NCBI RefSeq assembly: GCF_003572205.1 | Contig: NZ_QXNY01000002.1 | Span: forward strand, 682,001-746,000 | Source: Algihabitans albus | GTDB taxonomy: Bacteria; Pseudomonadota; Alphaproteobacteria; Kiloniellales; DSM-21159 | Length of the DNA stretch: 64,000 nucleotides | Direction of reading: 5' to 3' | In this document: positions 1 to 7,866 of the stretch, in pieces | How positions within the stretch are numbered: position 1 is the stretch's first letter | Layout: every line of letters begins with the position of its first letter | Notes under the pieces: model-generated | The model's input: the letters and a program-made list of their open reading frames with translations, nothing else | Database searches by the model: none | Told to the model about the DNA's origin: nothing | Translations under genes and position numbers: made by a program

Positions 1-114
1 GAAGTCGCGACAGAAACGCCGGAAGGGCGTCTGCCGCGCCGCCTGCTCCTCCGCGCCGGTATCGAGGCCGCGCCGCAGAGTTTCCTCGGGTGTCGGCTCC
101 GTCGCTGTCGTCAT
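1..114 (-). CDS. DppC-type ABC permease, N-terminal fragment
   Basis: Only the first 38 codons lie in the window. They form a polar Glu/Arg-rich cytoplasmic leader ending in FRRFCRDF, the point just before the first membrane helix in DppC-family permeases. The ATG at 114 overlaps the stop of the DppB-type gene by 4 bases (ATGA), the usual coupling in dppBC pairs. The family call rests mainly on its place after a peptide-binding protein and a DppB permease; the membrane domain is beyond base 1. Confidence 0.75.
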   Translation of the reverse strand, partial: MTTATEPTPEETLRRGLDTGAEEQAARQTPFRRFCRDF

Positions 115-1088
115 GCCTTCACATCCTGGAGCCGCACCCGCGGATCGAGCAGCGAGTAGAGCAGATCGACCACGAGATTGATCACGATGAAGAAGAGCAC
201 GGTGATCATCAGGTAGGCGACGATAACGGGCCGGTCGAGATTCTGAACGCTGTCGATCAGCAACTTGCCCATGCCCGGCCAGGCAAAGATCGTCTCGGTC
301 ACCACCGAGAAGGCGATCAGACCGCCGAACTCCAGTCCCAGCACGGTCACCACCGGGATCATGATGTTCTTCAGCACATGGACGAATATGATCCGGCGCC
401 GGCCCAGCCCCTTGGCCCGCGCGAACTTCACGTAATCCTGCTGCGCCACCTCGCGGGTTCCGGCGCGGGACAGGCGAATGACGAGCGATATGTTGGTCAG
501 CGCGAGGTTGAAGGCCGGCAGCAGCAGATGGGATAGACCGTCGAGGGTGAGAAAGCTGACGCTGACGCCGAGAACCTCGACCGTATCGCCCCGCCCGGTC
601 GACGGCAGCCACCCCAGCAGAACGGCGAAGATCATGATCAGCATCAGCCCGACCCAGAAGGTCGGAAGGGAGAAACCGAGGATCGACCCCGCCATGATGG
701 TCCGGCTGACCCGGCTTTCCGGATTGAGACCGGCATAGACGCCGAGCGGCAACCCAATCACCACCGACAGCACGAGAGAAACAAAGGCCAGTTCGAGAGT
801 TGCCGGCATGCGCTGGAGAATCAGCTTGAGGGCCGGTTCGCCGAAGATGAAGGACTTGCCGAGGTCGGCCTCCAGCGCGTTGGTCAGGAAATGCCAGTAT
901 TGCTCGTGAATCGGCCGATCGAGACCCAGCGCGCGGATCGTCGCCTCGATGTCGGCCTGGGTCATCTCCGGGTTGACCAGCATGTCGACGGGATCGCCGA
1001 CGACATTGACGCCGAAGAACACCAGCAGCGACATCACGAAGACGACCAGCAGGCTTTGCAGCAGCCGGCGGATTATGAAGACTGACAA
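111..1088 (-). CDS. DppB-type peptide ABC transporter permease
   Basis: First inner-membrane subunit of a dipeptide/oligopeptide-type importer, 325 aa, a normal length for DppB. It opens with IIRRLLQSLLVV and a first helix at about residues 9-30. It has a periplasmic stretch to about residue 95, then five further hydrophobic segments. The cytoplasmic EAA loop that contacts the ATPase is visible near residues 215-235 (DYVKFARAKGLG). The C-terminus ends in LLDPRVRL, typical of the family. It lies 64 bp after the binding-protein gene, with a strong hairpin between them, and overlaps the next permease by 4 bases. Substrate class (peptide, nickel or glutathione) cannot be told from the permease. 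Confidence 0.93.
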   Translation of the reverse strand: MSVFIIRRLLQSLLVVFVMSLLVFFGVNVVGDPVDMLVNPEMTQADIEATIRALGLDRPIHEQYWHFLTNALEADLGKSFIFGEPALKLILQRMPATLELAFVSLVLSVVIGLPLGVYAGLNPESRVSRTIMAGSILGFSLPTFWVGLMLIMIFAVLLGWLPSTGRGDTVEVLGVSVSFLTLDGLSHLLLPAFNLALTNISLVIRLSRAGTREVAQQDYVKFARAKGLGRRRIIFVHVLKNIMIPVVTVLGLEFGGLIAFSVVTETIFAWPGMGKLLIDSVQNLDRPVIVAYLMITVLFFIVINLVVDLLYSLLDPRVRLQDVKA

Positions 1089-1110
1089 GACGGCCTCACG
1101 GACGGCGAGA

Positions 1111-1139
1111 GCCCGCCCGGCCTGTCAGGCCGGGCGGGC
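1111..1139 (-). terminator. GC-rich hairpin between binding-protein and permease genes
   Basis: A perfect 13-bp inverted repeat (GCCCGCCCGGCCT and its complement) surrounds a 3-nt loop. It lies between the stop of the peptide-binding gene (1153) and the start of the dppB-type permease (1088). No T-run follows, so it probably acts as a leaky terminator or as a 3' stabiliser that raises binding-protein mRNA over permease mRNA, rather than as a full stop. Confidence 0.65.
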
Positions 1140-1152
1140 GGAAAGCCAAGGC

Positions 1153-2742
1153 TCACTCGACCGATGAGACTTCGGTGAAGATCGTGTACTCGTCGGTCCG
1201 GGCGTTGTAGCTGATCCCCTCGCGACCGGCCCAGGTGTTGACCTGGTAGTGCAGCGGAATGATCGCGCCGTCCTCGATGGCCACTTCGGTCGCTTCGGCC
1301 AGGAGATCCTGCCGCTTGGCGTCGTCGATGGTCGCCAGAGCTTCCTCGATCAAGGCATCCACTTCCGGATTGGAGTAGCGGCCGCGATTGGACGCGCCGA
1401 AGCCGCGGTCCGCATCGTAGGTGTGAATCAGCGACTTCAGCGGCGAGGACGCTTCGCCGGTTCCGGCCCCCCAGCCCACCAGCATGAAGGAGAACTCCGG
1501 GGTGCCGTCCGGACCGCCGCGCGATGCGCGCTTGAAGTAGACCGAGCGCGGCATCGTCTCGACCGTCGTCTTGATACCGATGCGGGTCAGCATTTGCGCG
1601 ATCGCCTCCGCGATCTTGGCGTCGTTGATGTAACGGTCGTTCGGACCGTGAATCGTCATCTCGAAGCCATCGGGAACGCCGGCTTCCGCAAGCAGGGCCT
1701 TGGCGCCTTCGGGATCGTAGGGCATCGGCTGCAGGTTCGGGCTCACGCCGAAGAAGCCTTCGGGCAGAAGCTGACCGGCCTCGATCGCAACACCCTCCAT
1801 CACCCGCTCGACGATGGCCTGCCGGTTGATGGCCATCGAGATAGCCTTGCGGACCCGGACATCGCGAAGCGGATTGACGATATCGCCGCCGCCATTGGCC
1901 CGGACGAAGGGCGACTCGTCGCGGAAGTGATCGAGATGCAGATAGATCACGCGGTTGGAGATCCCCTGCGAGAGGGTGATGTTCTCATTGCCTTCCAGAG
2001 TCTCGATATCGGTGGTCGGCACGCCCTCGATGAAGTCGACGTCACCGGCCAGCAGTGCCGCTAGGCGCGCAGGCGCGGACTTGATCGGCTTGATCGTGAT
2101 GCTGCTCCACTCGGGCTGTTCGCCCCAGAAGTCCTCGTTGCGCTCGAGAACGATCCGGTCGCCCGGCACCCACTCGACGAACCTGTAGGCGCCGGTGCCG
2201 ATGGCTGCGGCGCCGGAATTGTAGTCCTCGGTGCCCGCACCTTCGCCGTGCGCCTTCGAGACGATGGAGAAGGTGGAGATGTCGTTGGGCATCAGCGGCG
2301 TCGGGACCTCGGTCTTGATATGGACCGTATGGTCGTCGATCTTCTCGGCCGTCTTACCTTTGATGTAGATGCCGAAGCTCGAAGGACTGTTCGGGACATT
2401 CGCCGCCCGCTCCAGGGTGAAGACAACGTCATCGGCCGTGAAGGGCGAGCCGTCGTGCCAGGTCACACCCTCGCGCAGCTTGAATTCCCAGGTCAGATCA
2501 TCGATCGCCATCCAGGAGGTCGCCAGGCCCGGAATCAAGGCCTGATTGGCGTCCATCAAGATCAGCGGGTTGAAGATATGACGGGCCAGCGAGTTGTTGG
2601 GCGTCAAGTTGTGGTAATGCGGATCGATCGACGTCGGCTCGGACGCCAGGCCGACGGTCAGCTCCTCGGCGCCGGCCGCGGCCGAAAAACCGAACGTTGC
2701 CGCGGCAAGCACGGCGGTCGCCGCAAGTCTGCGGATAAACAT
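1153..2742 (-). CDS. family 5 extracellular solute-binding protein (peptide type)
   Basis: Periplasmic substrate-binding component of the adjoining Dpp-type importer, 529 aa. Residues 1-25 form a Sec signal peptide (Arg-Arg, hydrophobic core, AGA before the cleavage point). The mature part has the SBP_bac_5 layout: an early SIDPHYHN segment, a lobe with TWEFKLREGVTWHDG near residue 90, and the RVRKAISMAINR segment near 295, characteristic of DppA/OppA/NikA relatives. The start at 2742 precedes the signal peptide directly. A conserved 85-bp block begins 24 bp upstream and is likely part of the control region. The ligand may be a peptide, opine or other amino compound; the neighbouring M81 peptidase and AstE-like enzyme fit peptides or N-acyl amino acids. 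Confidence 0.93.
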   Translation of the reverse strand: MFIRRLAATAVLAAATFGFSAAAGAEELTVGLASEPTSIDPHYHNLTPNNSLARHIFNPLILMDANQALIPGLATSWMAIDDLTWEFKLREGVTWHDGSPFTADDVVFTLERAANVPNSPSSFGIYIKGKTAEKIDDHTVHIKTEVPTPLMPNDISTFSIVSKAHGEGAGTEDYNSGAAAIGTGAYRFVEWVPGDRIVLERNEDFWGEQPEWSSITIKPIKSAPARLAALLAGDVDFIEGVPTTDIETLEGNENITLSQGISNRVIYLHLDHFRDESPFVRANGGGDIVNPLRDVRVRKAISMAINRQAIVERVMEGVAIEAGQLLPEGFFGVSPNLQPMPYDPEGAKALLAEAGVPDGFEMTIHGPNDRYINDAKIAEAIAQMLTRIGIKTTVETMPRSVYFKRASRGGPDGTPEFSFMLVGWGAGTGEASSPLKSLIHTYDADRGFGASNRGRYSNPEVDALIEEALATIDDAKRQDLLAEATEVAIEDGAIIPLHYQVNTWAGREGISYNARTDEYTIFTEVSSVE

Positions 2743-2765
2743 CCCCTAATACTCCCGTTCGTGAT

Positions 2766-2850
2766 GCACTCCAGTGGGGCGGCCTTTGCGACCGCTCCCC
2801 GATCGTTGGCGGCCAGTCTGATCAGTCTGGACGGACTTGTGGAGTCCAAT
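2766..2850 (-). repeat. copy 1 of a spaced 85-bp block with an inverted-repeat operator candidate
   Basis: This block shares with positions 6195-6279 three words in the same order and at the same distances: GCACTCC, GGGGCGGCCTTTGCGACCG 10 bp later, and CGGACTTGTGGAGTCCAA 56 bp after that. The last word contains a perfect inverted repeat, GGACT-N5-AGTCC, at 2833-2847. The block lies 24 bp upstream of the peptide-binding gene. It may be a shared regulator site and leader, or the scar of an old duplication; the unequal conservation inside favours binding sites. Confidence 0.6.
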
Positions 2851-2867
2851 CTGCCGCAATACGCGCT

Positions 2868-3599
2868 TCAGATGTGATGCAAGATCTTGGACAAGAACTG
2901 CTGCGCCCGATCACTGCGCGGCGTTCCGAAGAAGGCATCTTTCGCCGCATCCTCGACGATCTCACCGTTATCCATGAAGACGACACGGTCGGCGACCTTG
3001 CGGGCGAAGCCCATTTCATGGGTGACGACCATCATGGTCATGCCCTCCTGGGCCAGTTCCACCATGACTTCCAGCACCTCGTTGATCATCTCCGGATCCA
3101 ACGCGGAGGTGGGTTCGTCGAACAGCATCGCGATGGGATCCATGGCCAGGGCGCGGGCGATGGCGACGCGCTGCTGCTGACCGCCCGAGAGTTGCCCGGG
3201 ATGCTTGTGCGCATGTTCGGACAGATCGACCCGCGCCAGCAAAGCGGCCGCCTTCTCCTCCGCCTCGCCCCGGCTGCGACCGAGCACCTTTTCCCGCGCC
3301 AGACAGATGTTGGCCGTTACCGTCATGTGGGGATAGAGCTCGAAGTTCTGAAACACCATCCCGATCCGCGCCCTGAGCTTCGGCAGGTTGGTTTCCGGAC
3401 TGGCGACCTGCACTCCGTCGACGGATATCTCTCCGTTCTGGAAGGGCTCGAGCCCGTTGACGCACTTGATGAGGGTGGACTTGCCGGATCCCGAAGGGCC
3501 GCAAACGACCACCACTTCGCCCTTGGCGACGAAGGTGCTGCAGGACCGCAGAACCTGGACGTCGCCGTACCACTTGTCGATGTTCCGGATCTCGATCAT
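2868..3599 (-). CDS. polar amino-acid ABC transporter ATP-binding protein (GlnQ family)
   Basis: Cytoplasmic ATPase that powers the amino-acid importer encoded just upstream, 243 aa, the standard GlnQ/GltL length. All nucleotide-binding motifs are intact: Walker A GPSGSGKST near residue 34, Q-loop FQNFELYPH near 84, signature LSGGQQQR near 138, Walker B LFDEPTSAL near 160, and the H-switch VVTHEM near 194. FELYPHMT is typical of the polar amino-acid subfamily. Its start overlaps the preceding permease stop by 4 bases, so it is the last gene of the operon binding protein - permease - permease - ATPase. Confidence 0.96.
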   Translation of the reverse strand: MIEIRNIDKWYGDVQVLRSCSTFVAKGEVVVVCGPSGSGKSTLIKCVNGLEPFQNGEISVDGVQVASPETNLPKLRARIGMVFQNFELYPHMTVTANICLAREKVLGRSRGEAEEKAAALLARVDLSEHAHKHPGQLSGGQQQRVAIARALAMDPIAMLFDEPTSALDPEMINEVLEVMVELAQEGMTMMVVTHEMGFARKVADRVVFMDNGEIVEDAAKDAFFGTPRSDRAQQFLSKILHHI

Positions 3600-4249
3600 T
3601 TCGTGAACTTCCCCTGGAGCCGCCGGACGTAGAGCGACCCGCTGAAACAGATGACGAAGTAGACGGCCGCCGCAAAGAGGTACATCTCGATCAGCCGACC
3701 TTCGTTGCGGGCGACGATGGTGGTCGCCGTCATGAAGTCGCGCAGCGCGACGACGAAGACGAGACTGGTGTCCTGGAAAAGGACAATGCCCTGGGTGAGC
3801 AGCACCGGCGTCATGTTGCGAAAGGCCTGGGGCAACACGATGAAGCGCATGGTCTGGCCGTAGGTCAGCCCGGTCGCGTAGCCCGCCGCGACCTGACCAC
3901 GCGAGACGGACTGGATCCCCGCGCGGATGATCTCGCTGTAATAGGCCGCCTCGAAGAGCGTGAAGGCGATCAGGGCCGAGTAGAAGCCGCCGACGGGCCG
4001 GCCGATCGCCAGAGGCACCAGGAAAAAGAACCAGAAGATCACCAGGATCAGCGGCATCGAGCGGAAAAAATTGACGTAACCCGCCGAAATCAGCGACAGC
4101 AGGCGAAAACTGGACAGGCGCATCAGCGCCAGAACCACGGCCAGTACGATCCCACCCGCGGCCGCCAGCAGCGTGAGCAGGAAGGAGAGCGCGAGCCCTT
4201 CCGCGAGAAAAGGCAGGGAGTCGGCGATAACGCTGAGGTCGAAGGTCAC
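3596..4249 (-). CDS. amino-acid ABC transporter permease (HisM/GltK type)
   Basis: Inner-membrane subunit of the polar amino-acid importer, 217 aa. It has about five hydrophobic segments, the FFRSMPLILVIFWFFF motif near residue 62 (the RSxPxL signature of this subfamily), and the EAA loop near residues 115-135 with SRGQVAAGYATGL. It overlaps both neighbours by 4 bases and forms a heterodimer with the next upstream permease. In GltJ/GltK-type systems such pairs import glutamate/aspartate, consistent with the GltI-like binding protein here. Confidence 0.94.
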   Translation of the reverse strand: MTFDLSVIADSLPFLAEGLALSFLLTLLAAAGGIVLAVVLALMRLSSFRLLSLISAGYVNFFRSMPLILVIFWFFFLVPLAIGRPVGGFYSALIAFTLFEAAYYSEIIRAGIQSVSRGQVAAGYATGLTYGQTMRFIVLPQAFRNMTPVLLTQGIVLFQDTSLVFVVALRDFMTATTIVARNEGRLIEMYLFAAAVYFVICFSGSLYVRRLQGKFTK

Positions 4250-4971
4250 CGGTCAGTCCCCCCGGCGATAAAGCCCGGTATCCGGGCTCGGCGTTCGACC
4301 AGAGACATGCCCGCGGTCACCAAGAGGGTGATGACGACATACATCACGGTCGCCGCCGTAAAGGCCTCGAAGCCCTGGAAGGTGTACTCGGTGATCTGTC
4401 GGCTCTGGGCGGTGAGTTCGAGCACGCCGATCGTCAGCGCCAGAGAGGAGTTCTTGAAGATCGTCAGGAACTCGGACGTCAGTGGCGGCACGATCAGCCG
4501 GTAGGCGACGGGCAGAAGGACATAGCGGTAGAGCTGCGCGCTGGTCAGACCGCTGGCATAGCCGGCCATGGACTGGCCGCGCGAAATCGACTCGATCCCG
4601 GAGCGGACCTGCTCCGCCACCCGTGAGGCCGTATAAACACCGAGCCCGACCACCGCCGTCGTGTATTCGGGCAAAGGCAGGTCGCGTTTGACCCAGCGTC
4701 CCCAGTCGTCCGGCAACAGCTCGGGAACGACGAAGTACCAGATGAAAAGCTGCACCAGCAGCGGAATGTTGCGAAAAAGCTCGACGTAGGCCGTGGCGAT
4801 GCCCCGTACCCAGCGATTCGGCAAGGTGCGCGCCACCCCGACGACAGAACCGAGAGTGAAGGCGATAACCCAGGCCGCGCTGGCAACCGCAAGCGTCCAG
4901 CCGACACCGGAGATCAGCCAGCCGAGATAGGGATCCTGCAGAAGGATGCCCCAGTTCCAATTGTACTGCAT
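4246..4971 (-). CDS. amino-acid ABC transporter permease (HisQ/GltJ type)
   Basis: Partner permease of the importer, 241 aa. The ELFRNIPLLVQLFIWYF motif near residue 65 and EAA loop ISRGQSMAGYASGL near 130 place it in the HisM/GltJ permease family. It begins MQYNWNWGIL, as GltJ-type permeases do. It follows the binding-protein gene by 89 bp, an interval holding a GC-rich hairpin, and overlaps the second permease by 4 bases. Confidence 0.94.
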   Translation of the reverse strand: MQYNWNWGILLQDPYLGWLISGVGWTLAVASAAWVIAFTLGSVVGVARTLPNRWVRGIATAYVELFRNIPLLVQLFIWYFVVPELLPDDWGRWVKRDLPLPEYTTAVVGLGVYTASRVAEQVRSGIESISRGQSMAGYASGLTSAQLYRYVLLPVAYRLIVPPLTSEFLTIFKNSSLALTIGVLELTAQSRQITEYTFQGFEAFTAATVMYVVITLLVTAGMSLVERRARIPGFIAGGTDR

Positions 4972-5000
4972 CGGCGCCTTTCGTCGGACCGAACCGAAGG

Positions 5001-5029
5001 GGCGCCCGACGCACGATGCGCCGGGCGCC
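5001..5029 (-). terminator. GC-rich hairpin after the GltI-like binding-protein gene
   Basis: Inverted repeat GGCGCCCG (5001-5008) and CGGGCGCC (5022-5029) with a 13-nt loop, located between the stop of the binding-protein gene (5061) and the first permease start (4971). It lacks a T-run. The position matches the hairpins at 1111-1139 and 16599-16625, so it probably tunes binding-protein versus membrane-subunit expression. Confidence 0.55.
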
Positions 5030-5060
5030 GTCTTATGCGGGCAGACTTACTCGACCAGAC

Positions 5061-5969
5061 CTACTCGGGCAGAGCGTTGAGACTCCAGGCCGCTTCAAGC
5101 AGCTCGGTCGGCGGTTCGGAGACATCGTCGCTGGTCGGGAAGGGCTCGAACCACTGCGCATAGATTTCGCGGATTTCACCGGAGCGGAACAGATCGGCCA
5201 GTACCCGCGTGCCGAGCAACTGAAACGCGCTGTCGTCGCGTCGAACCATGATGGCGTAGGGATCATAGGACAGGAAGTCGCCGACCACCTCGTAGTTCTC
5301 CGGATCGCGGGATCGCGTGATCAGGCCCAAGAGCAGGATGTGGTCGGTGGAATAGGCGTCGACACGGTCGGTCTCGAGCGAGAGGAAGCCTTCCGCATGG
5401 TCCTTCACGTTCAGGACGTCCACATCGAGTCCGCCTGCTTCGATCGCCGCCTTGATCACGCGCTCGTTGGTCGTGCCCTGTGCCAGGGCGATGCGTTTGC
5501 CGCTCAGGTCGTCGAGCGTCTCGACACCGGATCCCGTCTTCACCAAGAGCTTGGTCCCCGTGATGAAGGTGACCGGGAGGTAAGCCACCTGCTCCTGCCG
5601 GCTCAGCTTGTTGGTCGTGGAACCGCATTCGATGTCGATGGTTCCATTGGCCAGCAGCGGGATCCGGGTTTGCGGCGTGACCGGCACGAAGCGGACACCG
5701 AGATCGGGTTTGCCCAGCGCCTCCTTGACCGCGTCTGCGATCCGCAAGCACAGATCGATGGAGTAGCCCTGCGGCTCGCCGTCATTGCCGATCCAGGAGA
5801 AGGGAATCGAGGTTTCTCGATGGCCGATGACCATCTCCCCGGCGTCATCGATCTTGGCAAGTGTGCCGTAAAGGTCCTGCGCCGGAACCGAAGCCGGTGC
5901 CAGTCCGAACGCTGCGGCGGCAAAAGCGCCGAGCAGGCCGCGTCGGATCCAGTGGGTTCGTCGAGTCAT
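5061..5969 (-). CDS. GltI-like glutamate/aspartate-type binding protein
   Basis: Periplasmic binding protein of the polar amino-acid importer, 302 aa. Residues 1-30 are a signal peptide (twin Arg pairs, Ala-rich core, ending VPAQ). The mature protein is a family 3 SBP: IPFSW and GYSIDLC in lobe 1, then GTIDIECGSTTN near residue 118, which is a hallmark of GltI-type glutamate/aspartate binders. It is the promoter-proximal gene of a four-gene operon. Its 5' region (5970-6250) includes the second copy of the conserved 85-bp block. Ligand specificity is inferred from the GltI motif only. Confidence 0.93.
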   Translation of the reverse strand: MTRRTHWIRRGLLGAFAAAAFGLAPASVPAQDLYGTLAKIDDAGEMVIGHRETSIPFSWIGNDGEPQGYSIDLCLRIADAVKEALGKPDLGVRFVPVTPQTRIPLLANGTIDIECGSTTNKLSRQEQVAYLPVTFITGTKLLVKTGSGVETLDDLSGKRIALAQGTTNERVIKAAIEAGGLDVDVLNVKDHAEGFLSLETDRVDAYSTDHILLLGLITRSRDPENYEVVGDFLSYDPYAIMVRRDDSAFQLLGTRVLADLFRSGEIREIYAQWFEPFPTSDDVSEPPTELLEAAWSLNALPE

Positions 5970-6194
5970 GGTCGGAAGCCTCTCCTTTGCCGTGTAATCG
6001 AGCCCGATTGCGCCAGGACGGCGCCGCCGAAAGTCCCAGACGGTCTAACGCCGGACCAGGGAGGCCCCCGCACCGCCGGACTCATGAGAGAGAGTGCAGT
6101 CCGCCGTTACGGCGAGCCTGCAGAGCTAACCGATCAACCTCGACAGCCAACTGGCTCGAGTCTTGATCATCCCCCGGATTAACCCCGTCGTACC

Positions 6195-6279
6195 GCACTC
6201 CCGAGGGGCGGCCTTTGCGACCGTCCCCGTTTTTCTTCACATCAGTTTGCTCAGAGTCGGCGGACTTGTGGAGTCCAAA
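6195..6279 (-). repeat. copy 2 of the spaced 85-bp block with an inverted-repeat operator candidate
   Basis: Same three words and spacings as at 2766-2850. The GGACT-N5-AGTCC inverted repeat lies at 6262-6276, inside the last codons of the M81 peptidase gene, and the rest runs past its stop codon. It is 226 bp upstream of the GltI-like gene. Conservation that ignores the stop codon argues that the signal acts as DNA or RNA rather than as protein. Confidence 0.6.
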
Positions 6280-7819
6280 TCGTATCCCTGTCCAATGGGT
6301 AGCTGGGCCGCGGCAGATGCCGCCAGGAAAAGCGCTCCAACACGGGCGCGGTCAGGCCCGGCGTATCGACTTCGTAGACCTGCGCCGGAGAAAACCAGGG
6401 TGCGAAGCCCGCCCGGAAGTGCCCACGCGACTTCACCGCGACGACGCGTGCCTGCCCCGGGTCGCGCCCGAACATCTCGAAAAACACCGGATCGGCGGTC
6501 TGTTGTCGGTCGGAGATCACCACCACCTCGACGCCGGCGATCCGCAGCAACGCGCACTTGCCGAGCTCCAGCCGGCGGCCCGCGAAGAGCCCGAGCCGAC
6601 CCACCACCGCCCCTTCGCGCAGCGCCACCACCTCGGCTGGGAAGGTCAGGGTCTTGGCGAACTCGCTCTCGCCATGCCGGTTAAAGACAGCCTGGAATCG
6701 GGCCCCAAAGCCTTGCCTGCGCGCCTCCTCCGCCAGCTCGGGGTCGAAGACGGATCCGTAGAGTACCCGCTCCACGCCAGCCTCGACCAGGGCCTGGAGC
6801 AGCCAAAGGGTATTGCCGCCGCCGCCGCCGCCAGGATTGTCGCCGGCATCCGAAAAGAGGACCGCCGGCTGCTCTGCGGGCTGTGCGGTCGCCTCCCGGG
6901 CCAGATCGACGGCCTGAGCGACCGACGTCAGACGCCGGCGAAACCGACCGCGGTTGCGCCAGGCCTGGCTCGCCAATTCCAATGCCAGCGTTTCCGCCGC
7001 CACCGGATCTTCCTGCGCCGTAACCAGCACGGAAAGCCCGGTCTTCGAGGAGTCGGAAAAGGCAAATCCACCGAGGACCGTGACATTCAGAATGGCGCCG
7101 CCGAACTCGTTCTGCCGCCGCTGACCGGTGGCGATCAGTTCGGCGTAGGGACCCTCGGCCGTAAGCAGCGTCACGCTCGGCGGCGTCAGCGGCAAGCGCA
7201 CGAAGGCCTTGGCCGGCTTACGCCCGCTCGCCAGCAGGCGGCGGAGGGTAAAGGCGGCCTCCTGGCCGCGCGGCACCATGTCCAAATGCGGATTGGTCAA
7301 GTAGCCGATCAGCAGGTCCGCCGAAGCCACCATCCGCTCCGAGAGATTGCTGTGGAGATCCAGCGTCGCCACGATGATGGCCTGGGGTCCGACAAGAGCG
7401 CGAACCCGTGCCAGAAGGGCGCCGTCTGGATCGAGGTCCTCCGTCGCCACCATGGCCCCATGCAGAGCGAGATAGACGCCGTCGAGCGGACCCGCCGCCT
7501 GCAGATCGGCCTCGATCTGTCGAATACAGCGCTCCAGAAAACCCTGCTCCACCGGTCCCGACGGCTGACAACCGGTCAGCAGACTGGGCAGCGGGACCCA
7601 AGGGCCGGTCGCATCCATGGCCTGAACGAAGGCAGACATCTCGCGCGGTATGATCGAGGTCTCGGCGCGAGCCTCCGCCAGGAGCGCAGACCCTTGAAAG
7701 TAGTAGCGATCTCGGAAGTCGCCTTCGCGAGCCGGCGGCGCAAAAGCATTGCTTTCCAACAGAACGCCCGCCAAGGCTATGCGGGGCGCGGCGGTCAGAG
7801 GGGCAGAAACGGCAATCAT
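6251..7819 (-). CDS. M81 family metallopeptidase (MlrC-like)
   Basis: Zinc-dependent amide hydrolase of the microcystinase C family, 522 aa, the full MlrC length. The N-terminal DUF1485 domain has LESNAF near residue 20, LALHGAMV near 120 and DLHSNLSERM near 153, which carry likely metal ligands (Asp and His). The C-terminal MlrC_C domain starts with DAGDNPGGGGGGNT near 320. The protein has no signal peptide, so it should act in the cytoplasm. It reads toward the GltI-type importer and lies divergently from an AstE-like deacylase 47 bp away. This context suggests breakdown of imported peptides or N-substituted amino acids; microcystin itself is not implied. Confidence 0.92.
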   Translation of the reverse strand: MIAVSAPLTAAPRIALAGVLLESNAFAPPAREGDFRDRYYFQGSALLAEARAETSIIPREMSAFVQAMDATGPWVPLPSLLTGCQPSGPVEQGFLERCIRQIEADLQAAGPLDGVYLALHGAMVATEDLDPDGALLARVRALVGPQAIIVATLDLHSNLSERMVASADLLIGYLTNPHLDMVPRGQEAAFTLRRLLASGRKPAKAFVRLPLTPPSVTLLTAEGPYAELIATGQRRQNEFGGAILNVTVLGGFAFSDSSKTGLSVLVTAQEDPVAAETLALELASQAWRNRGRFRRRLTSVAQAVDLAREATAQPAEQPAVLFSDAGDNPGGGGGGNTLWLLQALVEAGVERVLYGSVFDPELAEEARRQGFGARFQAVFNRHGESEFAKTLTFPAEVVALREGAVVGRLGLFAGRRLELGKCALLRIAGVEVVVISDRQQTADPVFFEMFGRDPGQARVVAVKSRGHFRAGFAPWFSPAQVYEVDTPGLTAPVLERFSWRHLPRPSYPLDRDTIWTPQVRRL

Positions 7820-7866
7820 GGCGCGCTATGCTGTTCCTTCTCAGAGTCGAAGCGAGTCACCGGATC

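Noticed and set aside
2822-3019. Short minus-strand frame ending in WTPQVRPD like the end of the M81 protein
   Set aside because: Only the last residues match and they fall in the conserved DNA block; the rest overlaps the ATPase gene out of frame. I treat it as part of the repeat and not as a gene fragment.
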